The notes: generated by a model not told the origin, from the letters alone. 22,149 bases of DNA from Thermomucor indicae-seudaticae (GCA_000787465.1 JSYX01000578.1:1-22149); one strand, 5' to 3'. Shown: positions 1-10,164, numbered from the stretch's first letter. Translations and numbers: made by a program.

Positions 1-1072
1 GGGAGTCAATATCGCGCGTTCTCTATAGTGAAGAATAATGTAGTTACCGGTGTTCGCGCTCACCATGGGGCCCATGTCCCCATGTAATAACGCCCAAAGA
101 CGATGACATGGCACTCGCCCCGCACGACCATCCGTTGTAAAGACGGCCGCCCGCTCAACAGGAATGCAGACTCAAAAGGCTTCCATTCTTGATGGCGCGA
201 TGATGTCCAGACATATTTATCGCCTCCGACATGGCGTTCACATGCAGCGATGAAACGGAGAGTCGCTTTAAGAAAAGAACAGAAAGCAAGAGAAAGAAGA
301 CACAAAAACAAAAACGATTTTCCGTCCATTTTATACGGTCTGTGATGTCAGTCATAAGTTTTATGCAACTTGTCTTTTTCATGTGATTCTTGGCAAAACT
401 GCATACTAGCTTGTTTATCGAAAATCTTTTGGTGTTGTTGGCTACATAGCTTCTGGTTTCACATTCGGTTTGGAGAATATACAATAAGTCTAACAGTTTG
501 GAATAATGATATAAAGACGGACGGGTAAGCCTAATTTTTGCTTCAATCAGGGGAATAGAAGGTTGCAGTTTCATACTTTTCTTACGAAAGATGGCCAATG
601 ATGAGCTAGTAAATGCTGATACATACAGGTTACAGGTGAAGACTGCGTTATGCAAATGGTAAGGTGTCCGGTACACAGTGCTGGGCCAGCTCTGCTTGCC
701 TATTAGCACTTGAGCGCTTTCCCTTTCGGGTTTGATATGTCTCCTGTTTCTTTCTTTGAAGACCACACAAAATATTGGAATGGCTCATTTGATGACTGCA
801 GACCTGAGAAGCGCTGATTCGCTAGGAACATACAAAAAACGATGATTAAACATACGAGTTATAACTCGTAAGGGCATCCCGATCATTATTAGAAGATAGG
901 GGAAACATATACGTATGATAGAGCGATTTTTACTCGCGGTATATATATAAACGTGTTTGGCGTGGGCGAATGTGATCAACATGTTACGCTTGACTTTATT
1001 ATTATCTATCGAGATTAACACTTGCGTACAAATGAACCATATGTATAGAAGACAGAAAAGCAAAATGATATT
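1..1072. other. Gap downstream of the F-box/Kelch gene, with two overlapping unassigned ORFs
   Basis: No recognisable gene. Two minus-strand ORFs overlap in different frames. One (766-155, 203 codons) is basic, with a hydrophobic stretch near residue 150 (FCFCVFFLLLSVLFL). The other (329-60, 89 codons) starts MDGKSFLFLCLLSLAF, which resembles a signal peptide, and has a possible GTGAGC splice donor starting at 61, so it could be the first exon of a secreted protein continuing beyond the left edge. Neither resembles a family I know, and at most one can be real. Both may be chance in AT-rich DNA. A third ORF (1063-785) looks like noise. Confidence 0.25.
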
Positions 1073-3030
1073 TCAATTAAAGAATAACATCATGCATAGG
1101 TGCTCGAGTGTGTAATGCTTACTGCTCGGAGGGTCGCTGCCACTGGCACGCGACGAGTGAAGTTCAGGTGATACGTTAAGTCTCCAGTTTGAGTCGCGTG
1201 GGGACGACGACAACGGGTGACCCAAGAGCGACTCGCCACTGACAGTGTCATCATCATAACTCACCGAGGACACAGAAGGACGAGCTTGGTATTGTCTCGC
1301 TTGTGGCGGCGACGACCAGACGTCTCCGCCAGAAGGCGACAGATTGCCCGATTCCAAGAAACCCTCATAGTCTGCGACGGGTCGGCTGAGGTGTGGATTC
1401 CTCATGGATACGGTTGGCCGTGGTGGGCTCTCGACAAAAATGTGACGACGCTGAGGAACCATAACACTGCTGCTAGATGACGATGAAGAAGATACATCCG
1501 ACGGGAGCCGCTGTTCACGCCAGCGCGCGTGGGACGGACTACTACTACTGTGTGGGACTTGCAGACTTTGACTGCTTCCACTTTCGTTGGACGAGTCGGT
1601 CATAAAGACTTTCTGCTGCCCGATCGCAAGCAGCTGGTATTGATCGTTCCGACTGTCCACCAGAAAACAGGTAATATCTTCTGGGTATATCGTGGATATG
1701 TCGTAGAGAGGCGAACTCGTTAGCACCGAGGACCAATGCTTGTGTCTGATGTTAAAGACATCCACAGCGCGGAGGGACTGGACGTGCAGCACGTTGTTGT
1801 CGTCGCGGTCCTGCCGGATAGTATGGCCGCCCAAGACAAGTAACTTGTGCGGAGTGATGGGATACAGGACACAGTGGAACCGATCTCGAGGCGGATGGCC
1901 AGTCGTTTCGATGATAAGATCCCGTTGTAGTGAAGTTTCCATCGCTGTTTCCTCGTTCAAGTCGACGTCGGCAATTGACTCGCGTGACACGAGACGCCGA
2001 TGGCGGCGACGGTAAAAATAAGCCTCAGGGTGATCGTACTTGTACCAAGTCCATGTGTTGCAATCCAAGTGGTAAAGGACATCGTGAACCAGGGTGCTAT
2101 CGGTCTGGATTTGACAACCCCCGAAAATGTACAGGTCACGATCGATTACAGCGGAAGCATGTCCAAATCGAACTGTTGGTATTTGCCTAAGATGGCTTAT
2201 TGTCAGGTGTTTTCCCCGAAAATGGGAAATCAAGGGAAATAAGCTTACCCTTGGACCCTTGGTTCAATCCAGGTATTCGTTTGAGTGTCAAACAGAAACA
2301 AGTCGTTCTCACCTGGCGGGTGCTGCAATCAGTTATGTGGGGAAAGGCCTGGCACAAATTTCAAAGAAAGCGTACCGGGTGAATCCGTGCACAACCCACC
2401 GAAAACGACCAGATATCTTTCGTCCAGCACATCCACGGTGTGATCATAGCGCGGTCTAGGAGCATGACCCTGTACGGGATCAATGCGACCAAGTGTCCAG
2501 AGGTCAGTGTCAATCACATGTATATCGTTTGATAATGTGCGGCTTTGGACTTGGCGACCTCCAAAGAGATAAAGAAACTTGCCCAGAGACACAACAGGAG
2601 CAATGATTGGAGCGAAGCCGGAGTGCAGCACCGACAGCGGCTGAGCATCTCTTTGCCACGCGCCAGACGAAATATCATATATAAAACACACAGGCGTCGC
2701 GGTCAAGAACGGCATGACCAGCTGGTTTCCGATACGAGCCATGCAGCGTGGGTGGTATACCGGCGGCGGAGCAGTGTAAACGTCAGGAGGCGCGTACGTC
2801 GTCTCGACCCCATCTTGCTCACCAAGAGTGAGCGAGAAATAGTCATGTCCTAGTTGCGGAAGCGTCTGCCAGCTGACGGTTTCAAAGGAGAGCTCACGTT
2901 TCACGAGTCGATGGAAAAGCCGGCACGTCTGTGCGAATGCTGCCAAAGAATACGTATCAAGTCGCCGAATAATAAGCTGCAATATCTCCAAATTCAACTT
3001 GAATATGGGTGCCGGTATAGACGAGAACAT
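1073..3030 (-). CDS. F-box/Kelch-repeat protein, 3 exons, 610 aa
   Basis: Proposed exons are 3030-2376, 2312-2249 and 2186-1073. The introns are 63 nt (GTACGC...CCAG) and 62 nt (GTAAGC...TTAG) and keep one frame. Residues about 8-50 form an F-box-like domain (LNLEILQLIIRRLDTYSLAA, then CRLFHRLV), the Skp1-binding part of SCF ubiquitin ligases. Four Kelch blades follow, marked by the Gly-Gly motifs YLFGGR, VVFGGL, YIFGGC and LVLGGH and by paired aromatic positions such as TNTW and CNTWTW. The splice across intron 1 rebuilds a normal blade (GGLCTDSPGENDLFLFD), which supports it. The last ~170 residues are a Ser/Pro-rich, probably disordered tail with a run of serines near S-V-M-V. By family, the propeller would bind the substrate to be ubiquitinated. 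The target is unknown. The ATG at 3030 is chosen because the F-box starts right after it; the frame upstream is different. A six-blade propeller is usual, so some blades may be too diverged to see. Confidence 0.85.
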
Positions 3031-4644
3031 CGAATTCCGTTCTTTTTTTTCTTTTCAATAGCTTGTTCCCTTTGGTCTCTATATGGGGTACCCTAAATAA
3101 GCTTTTTTTGTGAGAGCCATGAGGCTTTGCGTCATATCGAAGAGAGAGATACGTACGCGTATCTGAGGGAATCCGGCTACCAAGCTCGTCTTGCATAGAC
3201 TCGAAGTTAAACTTGATCTGGGGGGGAGAAAAGAAAAGTTCTTTTCTTTTTATGCCGATATATATAGCGATAATATTCATTGGATCCACCAAAGTTCGAT
3301 GACGATCAAGACTCCAATAGAAGGATGAGTTACATTCGAAACTCCCCCCAAAATAAAGTCCTTGCCATTTTGGGCCTGCCATTCCTGCCTGCTGGAACGC
3401 GGAGACAATGTCCAATGGAAACACATAGAAACAGCGCCGGGAATTCGGGCACACTAAAATCTGTCCATAGATGTTTCTATGACGTTCGATCATTAAACCA
3501 TGTGCGCTTCTATACGCAATGATTGTTCCATAAAATTCTTTTCAACCAAAAGAAGCAGCTATGATCCAAAAAACCGCAAAGCGCGCGAAATTTTTTTCAT
3601 TCCCTTAAAGTTTGCTCATCCACCGAAAAGAATAGGACATGGGTGGTTCATACTTGAAAAAACCTCCAGGATGCTGCCATGATATCATAGTGGCCAAGTA
3701 AAAAACACATGGTTCGCGTTCATATTGCACAATCGAAAGGCGATCATGGTTGCGTCGATTGACAGGGCGCACACTATGTACACAAAGTTAAGCTGGCTTT
3801 GCGCGGAGTCGGGATAAACTTTGTACTGTACTGGAGACTCACAACATTCCAGCCCTATACGTATCAAAAATTCTGGCAGCCAGAGATGATGGACACAAAT
3901 CGCATCGGAAAGATGGTTTCGTGTTTCCCGCAGTTTTGGATAACTTTGATCCTGTGAGCAACAGCGGAAAACGCACATTCGAGATTGGATATGTCATGTG
4001 TGACACCAATTTCTTGGTATCTGGTTGTACATACATTGCTGCTCTTTATTTTGTACCCCTCACCTCCTTCTTTCACCAAGTCCATGACGCCGTAGTGAGA
4101 CGGTTTGTGATCTCAAAAGTTTACGCACCATATGTCATGACAGTTTAAAGCTTGTCTTACGTCAGTCCTCCGCAACACATCACAAGTGTTCTTCTTGCTT
4201 CTGTTGCTAAAGGTATGATCCAAGTTAGGCGTACCATGATGTTTCTAGTTGAGTGCCGTTGACTTTATGCGCCATTGCTATCGCCATCATGACAGAATAC
4301 GAGCTCTCAACCTTCATCGCTCTTTTTTGCTTGTCTGAGTTTGTAGATATGCTTTCAAAGGTTGCATTCTTGTGCGTCATTTCGTTCAAGGTTGATGACT
4401 GCGTGGATCGAACGAGGAATAAACTCGTCATACTTGCAGGCGCTGGTTTCATCCATTGAATGGCATACCTAGTCTTATAGATATCTATGCTTGGCTTTGT
4501 CCGACTGGAACGGACTTCTATTCCAAACTGACAATGTCCTTTTTTGAGACGAGAGAATAATTCATCCCTTTGACGGATATAAGGGAAAACGTATACTATG
4601 CACAGAATAAGGTTATATACACGATAAGAAGAGGTTCTTTTTTA
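3031..4644. other. Gap between the F-box/Kelch promoter and the BUD6 3' end
   Basis: No recognisable gene. The left part is upstream sequence of the F-box/Kelch gene: a purine-rich leader just before its ATG and a weak TATA-like stretch near 3080. A 178-codon minus-strand ORF (3493-2957) covers this leader and overlaps the first exon of the Kelch gene in another frame; I do not recognise it. The right part follows the BUD6 stop codons. There the BUD6 frame stays open for about 137 further codons, to 4225. Short ORFs on both strands around 3685-4148 overlap each other and look like noise. No tRNA or repeat was seen. Confidence 0.4.
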
Positions 4645-6849
4645 TTATTTCTGAAATATTTCTTTTAGCAAGTTTCGTTCTCGCTCTTCTCGTTTTCTAT
4701 CAGCCTCCTGGATACCTCCAGTTTGTCGTAATCTCCTTTCTTGTACAAACTTTGCTAGTTCCTTTTGAAAGTCATTATTGACGCGATTCGCGAGCTCACG
4801 CGCACGCATTTTCTCTGCAAGCTGCAAGGCTCTTACGCGTTTCTCATGGTCCACCTCCAACGCCTCCAGCTCTTTCAAGACGCTTTCCATGCATGCTCCA
4901 TCATTTGCTGCTAGTAGTAGTGGCCTTCGAGGTGGCTGCTGCTGCTCTATAGTTCGTTGTTGTGCCCGTTGGATTTCAGCAACCTTCCGAAGCTGCTGTA
5001 ATACTTGAACAAGATCTGCATGGTCTTCACGAATATCCGACAGCAGCGCTTCCTGCTCTTTTAGGAATTGTTGCTCCTTCACAACCGTTTGTAACTCAAA
5101 CTCCCACGTCGACTTCCATATGGGCTTTGCTGATTTGATCAGCTCATCCATTTCGCCTATGGCTGTCGCTAAAGCCTTCACCTCCTGGTCGCAGTAATCC
5201 AGCTGCACCGACGAAGGCTGACATCGTCTCTGTGTCACATCCAGCTTTAGGTCATCGACCGTGTCCTGTAATTCTTGGAGTTGGTGCGTGATACGCATCG
5301 CGGCGGCTTCTGATTGTTCTTTGGTCTCTTGCACGTACTGACGTCGTGTTTGGGGTAGACTCTTTGTTGGCTCGCTACTATTATTAGCAAGACGCAATTT
5401 TATCTCGGTGCGTGCTTGCTTTATGGTCTGCTGCATTTCCTCTCGGAACTGGTCGGCCATTTGTCCAAGAGCGTTCAGGTCTTGTCGTAGTTGCTTGATC
5501 TCCGTCTGCTGCTTCCGAATCGTTTCTATCATGGATAACGGATCCGCTTTGCTGACGACCATCCATTGCCGTACCTCGTTTCGAAGAGCTTCCAGGCTTT
5601 TCGTAACTTGCTCGCACGGTAATTCGTGGTGCGCCTCATTCTCTGGTAAATATTTGAGGAAACGGGCGTTAAGGTCAGGACAGGAACATATAGCTTACTT
5701 GGAGGCAAACTCAGCAAGCTATACGGAACCACCTCTGCGATATTTTCTAGTTCATAAAAAATCTTGGATTCAGGTTCCTGAATGTTGATTGGGACATTGT
5801 CTGCAACGGAAGAAAAGTGGCTCACAAATAAGTCTCGAAGATTCGCTAATGTACGGGGAGGATGACTATGCACCTTGCGAATTCGGTTTCCTACTTGCAG
5901 GAAAAGCACCATGCCTTTTTTTTGCCCTTACAATGTCAACAAGCGATTGGGTCGAAGCAATAGACTGTTTTCTTACCTGCCGAGGAGGAAGCGTCAGCAT
6001 CACTGGCTCGATCGACAGCGAACTGTGGCCGTACCGGCAAACTCTCCCGCTGATTACGAGCATCAAGAGAAAGCGGTTGCTGATGGTATGGAATAGAAGA
6101 AGATGTTCGTGTGCTTGTAATGGTTGTACGTGGCGAAGCATTCGGCGAGGATGCAACAGAACGAGCAGTAGTAGTGGTAGTAGCTGTGGAAACACGACGC
6201 GATGGGGTTTCTGGCGGAGGGTCGCGTAGCCGGGCCTGTTTCTCCCTGAGCGCTTGTAGCAATTGGAGGATCGTGTCACGAATTCTTGGCATATGTTCCT
6301 CTAATACAGCTATTGATGGTGGATGGACGAGAGCTTCCTGTAAGCATTGGTAAAGCTCGTCGGGTATATGTGCCAAGTCGCTATGTATGAAGAGAGCAGT
6401 TCGTTGGGACAAAGGTGATATACAAGGTGTCTGGGCTGATCCTACCTCATTTGCAAATGTGCTGCCTCGAACGACTTGACGGTTTCTTGGAAATGGGTAA
6501 TGAGCAACTGATACACTTCAATGATGTGGTCAGTCGTCATGTTGCCAACGGACCAAGCTGTCAGACTTCGAAGCAGCTTTTTGGTTGACTGCAGTAAGCT
6601 GGTGACTGAATCCTCGATGTCTGCCATCTAACATGTGCCGGATCGAATTCGTCAGTAATCCAGTGTCCGTGAACAATGAGACAAGAGACGCACCACGGGT
6701 GACCGACTTGCTATCCGCCTGTCAGTTTGGTTTGGCGTGTCTGGTCCATTTTTACTGTCTTCTTGCGGAGGAGATGATCCAGTAACAATGGATATTTTAT
6801 GCTTTTGCAGTAATTCATGCGAAGGAGCAGGATCCTTATCATCGGGCAT
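4645..6849 (-). CDS. BUD6: Bud6/Aip3-family actin-interacting polarity protein, 5 exons, about 655 aa
   Basis: Proposed exons are 6849-6694, 6627-6446, 6380-5977, 5926-5699 and 5642-4645. The introns are 66, 65, 50 and 56 nt. All junctions are in frame. Residues about 53-150 match the conserved N-terminal Aip3 block (SVTSLLQSTKKLL; then DELYQCLQEAL, HMPRIRDTILQLLQALREKQ). After a Ser/Thr-rich linker, residues about 253-322 match the second conserved block (VLFLQVGNRIRK; LRDLFVSHF; IQEPESKIFYELENI). Exon 5 is a long coiled coil with the Bud6 core signature KPIWKSTWEFELQTV near residue 496. By family, Bud6 binds monomeric actin and the formin, stimulates actin-cable assembly and sits in the polarisome at growing tips. 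The first exon (MPDDKD..., 52 residues, disordered) is less certain: the start could be the ATG at 6627, where the conserved domain begins. It is preferred because of a good acceptor (CATGTTAG) just before 6627, an in-phase GTGCGT donor and a favourable ATG context. Exon 4 may instead start at 5914, giving a 62-nt intron and four fewer residues. Confidence 0.92.
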
Positions 6850-7045
6850 TTTTGTCAATTGGTCTAAGTTTAGTAGGTCTCTATGCAAAAAGGAAAAAGA
6901 AGAGCAAGGGAAAAAAGAAACCAAGTAATTGGGAGAGTCTTTTTGAGGGGTGTTTAGGAAGTTTCATGATCTGACCACATTCTTCACCAAAATCTCCCTT
7001 CTTTTGCTTAACGACCAAAACGGGAAAAAAGGATTTATTATGCGT

Positions 7046-7668
7046 TTATGGATTTAGTATGACGAAGGATACAGATGCTTCAAGCGTTGCACGGCATCGG
7101 TCGTAAGGTGCTACAGAGAAAGGGAGTGATTAAGCAAGCGCTGGACATGTCATGCCAATAGCGTGCTTACGCCTTCCATTATGTGAGCACGGATATGTGG
7201 TGCTAGGAGCCAGTAAGTTAGTGACAATGGTTCATTTGGCACCATTCATAGACATAAAACTTACGGTCCGGCTATCCGCAAAACATACGAGCCGTTCTCC
7301 ATATGCCGAGGGATATTCCACAATTGATGCACCGTGGGCTCATTGTGATCTGAACCGCGGTTCCAGGTTGCGTTGGGAAATGATTCCACTATCTGACCAG
7401 TTTCTTTCTTGGCTAGGGCGACAGTTGCGGAACTCAATGAAGCCATCCCGTTGAACCGCACTGGATAGGTTGTTGATAAGACAATGTGATATATCCATTG
7501 AGCTGCAAAAGTACATATACCTCGGTAGCGTATATTTAATGGTCCGTCCGCATGATAGACCACACCCTCTGGTGGCTCGTCAAGTATAATTTGATCCGCC
7601 ACCACGGAAAGATGGGGCCACAACAAGCAGAAGAGAAGCGACACCAGAAAACTTAACTGTTTCATCAT
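7046..7668 (-). CDS. Small secreted protein, possible Kre9/Knh-like Ig fold, 3 exons, 166 aa
   Basis: Proposed exons are 7668-7265, 7202-7171 and 7110-7046. The introns are 62 nt (GTAAGT...CTAG with a CACTAAC branch site) and 60 nt (GTAAGC...CTGTAG). Residues 1-24 form a clear signal peptide (MMKQLSFLVSLLFCLLWPHL), probably cut near VVA|DQ. The mature part has two N-glycosylation sequons (NAT, NGS) and cysteines at CTFA, YPCSHNG and DRCRA. The pattern 'W-N-I-P ... ENGSYVLRI' resembles the Ig-like domain of secreted fungal Kre9/Knh-type or Ser/Thr-rich GPI proteins. That is a fold-level inference, not a firm family call. There is no C-terminal hydrophobic tail, so GPI anchoring looks unlikely. 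Without splicing, the frame stops after GP; the second and third exons add the last ~30 residues with two of the cysteines. It ends about 200 bp upstream of the BUD6 start, on the same strand. Confidence 0.72.
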
Positions 7669-8009
7669 AATACCACAGATAAAAGAGAAGTAAGAAAAGT
7701 ACCTGTCTGAAGTGAGATATTTATAATAATCCAGTCAATGTCAACTTCGCGTTTCCAAATGACATTTTTTACTGTCAAGGGTCAACCCCTTTTCTCTCGC
7801 CAGCTATTAAAATAATATCGTTTGCCAGCTTTGCTCAGACAACCCCCATCTTCCAACAACAATAAACCGCACGCAATATATCTATCCTAATTGGGTGCCT
7901 GTTTGTCAATCTCCTTTAGTTAATAGAATGCACGTAATGAAATGATTTTCACAAAGAATGGGGACTTGTTAAAGACAAGGTGGAGAATGAGAGGGAGGGA
8001 CAAGTGTTA
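7669..8009. other. Intergenic region between the F-box gene 3' end and the secreted-protein promoter
   Basis: AT-rich and without an ORF. It should contain the 3' UTR of the F-box gene (right part) and the promoter of the secreted-protein gene (left part). Nothing else was seen. Confidence 0.4.
7718..7727 (-). promoter_or_regulatory. TATA-like element of the secreted-protein gene
   Basis: Read on the minus strand, ATTATAAATA lies about 50 bp upstream of the ATG at 7668. Sequence and spacing suit a TATA box; no other core element was identified. Confidence 0.35.
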
Positions 8010-9101
8010 CTAGGCGGATCCAAACCTGCGCATGATGCTTTGGCGTCTGACTCGCCATTCTTCTTCAGAATCCTGTATACGACGCACGACATCCTCTTCG
8101 CCAAGCAAAGAGCCATTGCCAACAACGTAGCTTTTTGCAAACGTGTATTTCCACAGCACATCCGCGTCCACTCCTGCGCCTTCGAGCATATGCTGAAGCC
8201 GTGACAACCTTGTGTGACACTCATGCGTGTGTGTCTGGACATACTCCAGTAACGCGTGCGGTACATCATCATCGGCCGTGGGAAATTTGTCGCTGTCGAG
8301 GTCCACAATGTGGGATAGTACAGGTTCTGACAAGGGGTCGTACTTGAAGAAGCCATGGCGAGCCAGAGCCTGATCCAGACGAGCATAGCGCTCAGGATAA
8401 ATTTGGGTCGGCGCTATCTCGGAATTCATGCCAGACAAGATCCATGCCAGGGTGACCCTGAGCCAACGCACTTGAATACAAGGCGGGTGGTGCAGAATGG
8501 GTACAGCGGTGGTTGAGTTGGGGTATCCATAGGTCTCTTCATGGCTACTACTGGAAGAAGGGATATAGGACAGGGCCAAGATCAAACTCTTGTCGCCCAC
8601 ATAATGCTCCTCTGGCGGTTTGGACCATGGCGGCAATTCGTACACACGCTCCAGTGCAGGATTGTAATGCATATGAAATAGAATAGCCGCTCGTTCTTCC
8701 AAGCTGATATCATCGAGTCTGTCCTTATTCCTTTTTGAAGAAAGTGGTGACTCTGGAGGATTCCATTGTCTTGGCCATTCGCAGAATCGAATTTGCAGTC
8801 GTCGAAGTGAAGCACTGTGCTCCGTCGGAAGCATTATGGTTCCAGATGTCGGACGAAACTCTATGACGCGGTCCTTGGCATCGTAGCTATGCGGTAGCAG
8901 ATTCACGGTGAGCTGATCACTCTTGCCTATCCGGAGTTGCACAGCGCAATGCTGTGAACGAATCCGAGAGTAAATGTGCTCTTCCGCAATGTGCTGCCAT
9001 TCTTTGGACACAGACCGTATCCGGTAGACCTCCACAAGGGACATGAACGACAAAATATGAAAGAGTAATTCTGGTGCAAGCGTCTCCAGTATGGAAGGCA
9101 T
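8010..9101 (-). CDS. F-box protein, single exon, 363 aa
   Basis: One uninterrupted frame. Residues 1-40 are a typical N-terminal F-box (MPSILETLAPELLFHILSFM, followed by the VYRIRSVSKEWQHIAEEHIY pattern), which would bind Skp1 in an SCF ubiquitin ligase. The rest has no repeat I can recognise: no clear LRR, WD or Kelch blades. It is a mixed region with several Trp/Pro-rich segments (CEWPRQWNPP, ELPPWSKPP) and an acidic-basic C-terminal helix ending near SIMRRFGSA. It is a likely substrate adaptor with unknown target. The frame is open to an upstream ATG at 9236, but the ATG at 9101 is chosen because the F-box starts directly there and a pyrimidine-rich leader, read on the minus strand, precedes it. 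Unlike its neighbours it has no intron. A C/G-rich tract at about 9164-9177 and a weak TATA-like stretch near 9180 lie upstream. Confidence 0.82.
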   Translation of the reverse strand: MPSILETLAPELLFHILSFMSLVEVYRIRSVSKEWQHIAEEHIYSRIRSQHCAVQLRIGKSDQLTVNLLPHSYDAKDRVIEFRPTSGTIMLPTEHSASLRRLQIRFCEWPRQWNPPESPLSSKRNKDRLDDISLEERAAILFHMHYNPALERVYELPPWSKPPEEHYVGDKSLILALSYIPSSSSSHEETYGYPNSTTAVPILHHPPCIQVRWLRVTLAWILSGMNSEIAPTQIYPERYARLDQALARHGFFKYDPLSEPVLSHIVDLDSDKFPTADDDVPHALLEYVQTHTHECHTRLSRLQHMLEGAGVDADVLWKYTFAKSYVVGNGSLLGEEDVVRRIQDSEEEWRVRRQSIMRRFGSA

Positions 9102-9303
9102 AGTGAACAAAAGAAGAGAGAAAGAGAAGGAGTGTGTGTTACTAGGCAAAATCCCACCTTTACTGGGGGGTGGGGGCGTTATATCATGACGCTTTTTAAG
9201 GTGATTCGGGGCGTTAAAGTTCCCATTGGCTTTCATGATCGATGCCCTTTATCAGATCATCATTAAGGCACTGACTGACACATAATACTTGGGCGGATCC
9301 AGC
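9102..9303. promoter_or_regulatory. Upstream region of the single-exon F-box gene
   Basis: Read on the minus strand, a pyrimidine-rich leader (alternating CT and TTC runs) precedes the ATG at 9101. Further up are a C-rich tract (G-rich on the plus strand, 9164-9177) and a GATATAAC stretch near 9180 that could serve as a weak TATA element. Pyrimidine-rich leaders of this kind are common before fungal starts, and SPT20 in this window has one too. The same interval would serve any plus-strand gene starting at 9304. Confidence 0.3.
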
Positions 9304-9595
9304 ATGACCGACGCTTCCAATTTCTGGTTAGAAGTGGCCGCACAGGAAACCCCGTTCAGCTTCGACCACGTACTGCATCTCGTGGCCGAAATTCCCACTC
9401 CAGCAAAATGACTTTACCTTGATGTGCGCTCTGTGTACAACCTTGTTTTCCGTTTTTGCAGGCTACCGAGTTCGAAGTATATCCGGATCATGAGCCTCAA
9501 ACATAAGGAACGATAGCCGTCGTAAATTCGTAGTTCACTCTTTCATCCTCGGAGCTTTCGCAATGGTCGTACTGAGGGAAGCCATGCTCAGTAGA
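9304..9595 (+). pseudogene. Possible gene relic, F-box-like
   Basis: An ATG at 9304 opens 35 codons with protein-like composition (MTDASNFWLEVAAQETPFSF...), halted by TGA at 9409. The same frame stays open for 34 more codons (LYLDVRSVYNLVFRF...) to TAG at 9514. Coding-like sequence then resumes in another frame (NDSRRKFVVHSFILGAF...) until TGA ending at 9595. A run of open segments with one stop and one frameshift suggests a decayed gene. The pattern 'F-x-x-V-L-x-L-V-A-E-I ... L-x-x-V-R-S-V-Y-N-L' is faintly F-box-like, and an intact F-box gene lies 200 bp away, but similarity this short can be chance. An alternative is a spliced gene: CGTTTTTGCAG ending at 9461 is a decent acceptor, but no good donor precedes the stop. 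Confidence 0.3.
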
Positions 9596-9677
9596 TGAGT
9601 TTTAGTAGCGATTCACACTCTCTTCCTCCCTTTGGATAGCAGCAATCTCAATATCTCAACAACAACAAAGTCCTTTA

Positions 9678-9849
9678 TTAGCACGTCATTTTCCTTTTGT
9701 CCAAGATTTGCAATGTGTCATTCGATCCCCATATTTGCATTTCCGTGGCCGAAAGGAAAATAATCAGATCTACTTGAGCATTCTTGGTGCTTCTACGAAG
9801 TAATGCACGGGCTTGGGTTAGATTAGCTTGTGAGCCTCGTGGTAAGTTT
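9678..9849 (-). other. Open block with acceptor, possible terminal exon of an unrecognised gene
   Basis: After a plausible acceptor (GACTCCACAG, ending at 9850) the minus strand is open for about 56 codons to TAA at 9678. The composition is protein-like (for example NLTQARALLRRSTKNAQVDL, then IIFLSATEMQIW). No matching upstream exon was found with confidence and no family was recognised. It may be a relic or chance. Confidence 0.18.
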
Positions 9850-10164
9850 CTGTGGAGTCAAACTAAACTTTTAAGCAACAAGTGATGTCGACCATTAATC
9901 AAGTTCTTTAAACGCTTATTTCTTGTTGACTTCGTTATACTTAATTCGTACATAACGATACGTTATACTGAGAATGGAAACGTTTCTTCTCTGGATGCAC
10001 TTTTGATTAATTCACTCGAGAGGTACATATCTAAGCAAGCAACAATGTGCGCTACAAAAGTGCCGAGCTTGAGCTGGATCGGAAGTTAGTGTTCCGATGA
10101 CATGTTGTATGAATGCTTTGCAAGGAGCCTTTCTTCTGCGACAGCGTCGTACAGGTAAGTTAAC

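Noticed and set aside
4253..4459. Plus-strand hydrophobic ORF MPLTLCAIAIAIMT...
   Set aside because: It overlaps the longer minus-strand open frame and has no gene context.
9164..9177. G-quadruplex in the F-box promoter
   Set aside because: Only two long G-runs are present; four tracts are needed for a standard intramolecular form.
9304..9516. Selenocysteine (TGA recoding) to explain the in-frame TGA
   Set aside because: No SECIS-like structure was identified and a frameshift follows soon after, so decay is simpler.
9678..9849. Resemblance to the 'ARALLR' segment of ABC transporters near the signature motif
   Set aside because: Only a few residues match, and no Walker B follows in order; too weak to name a family.
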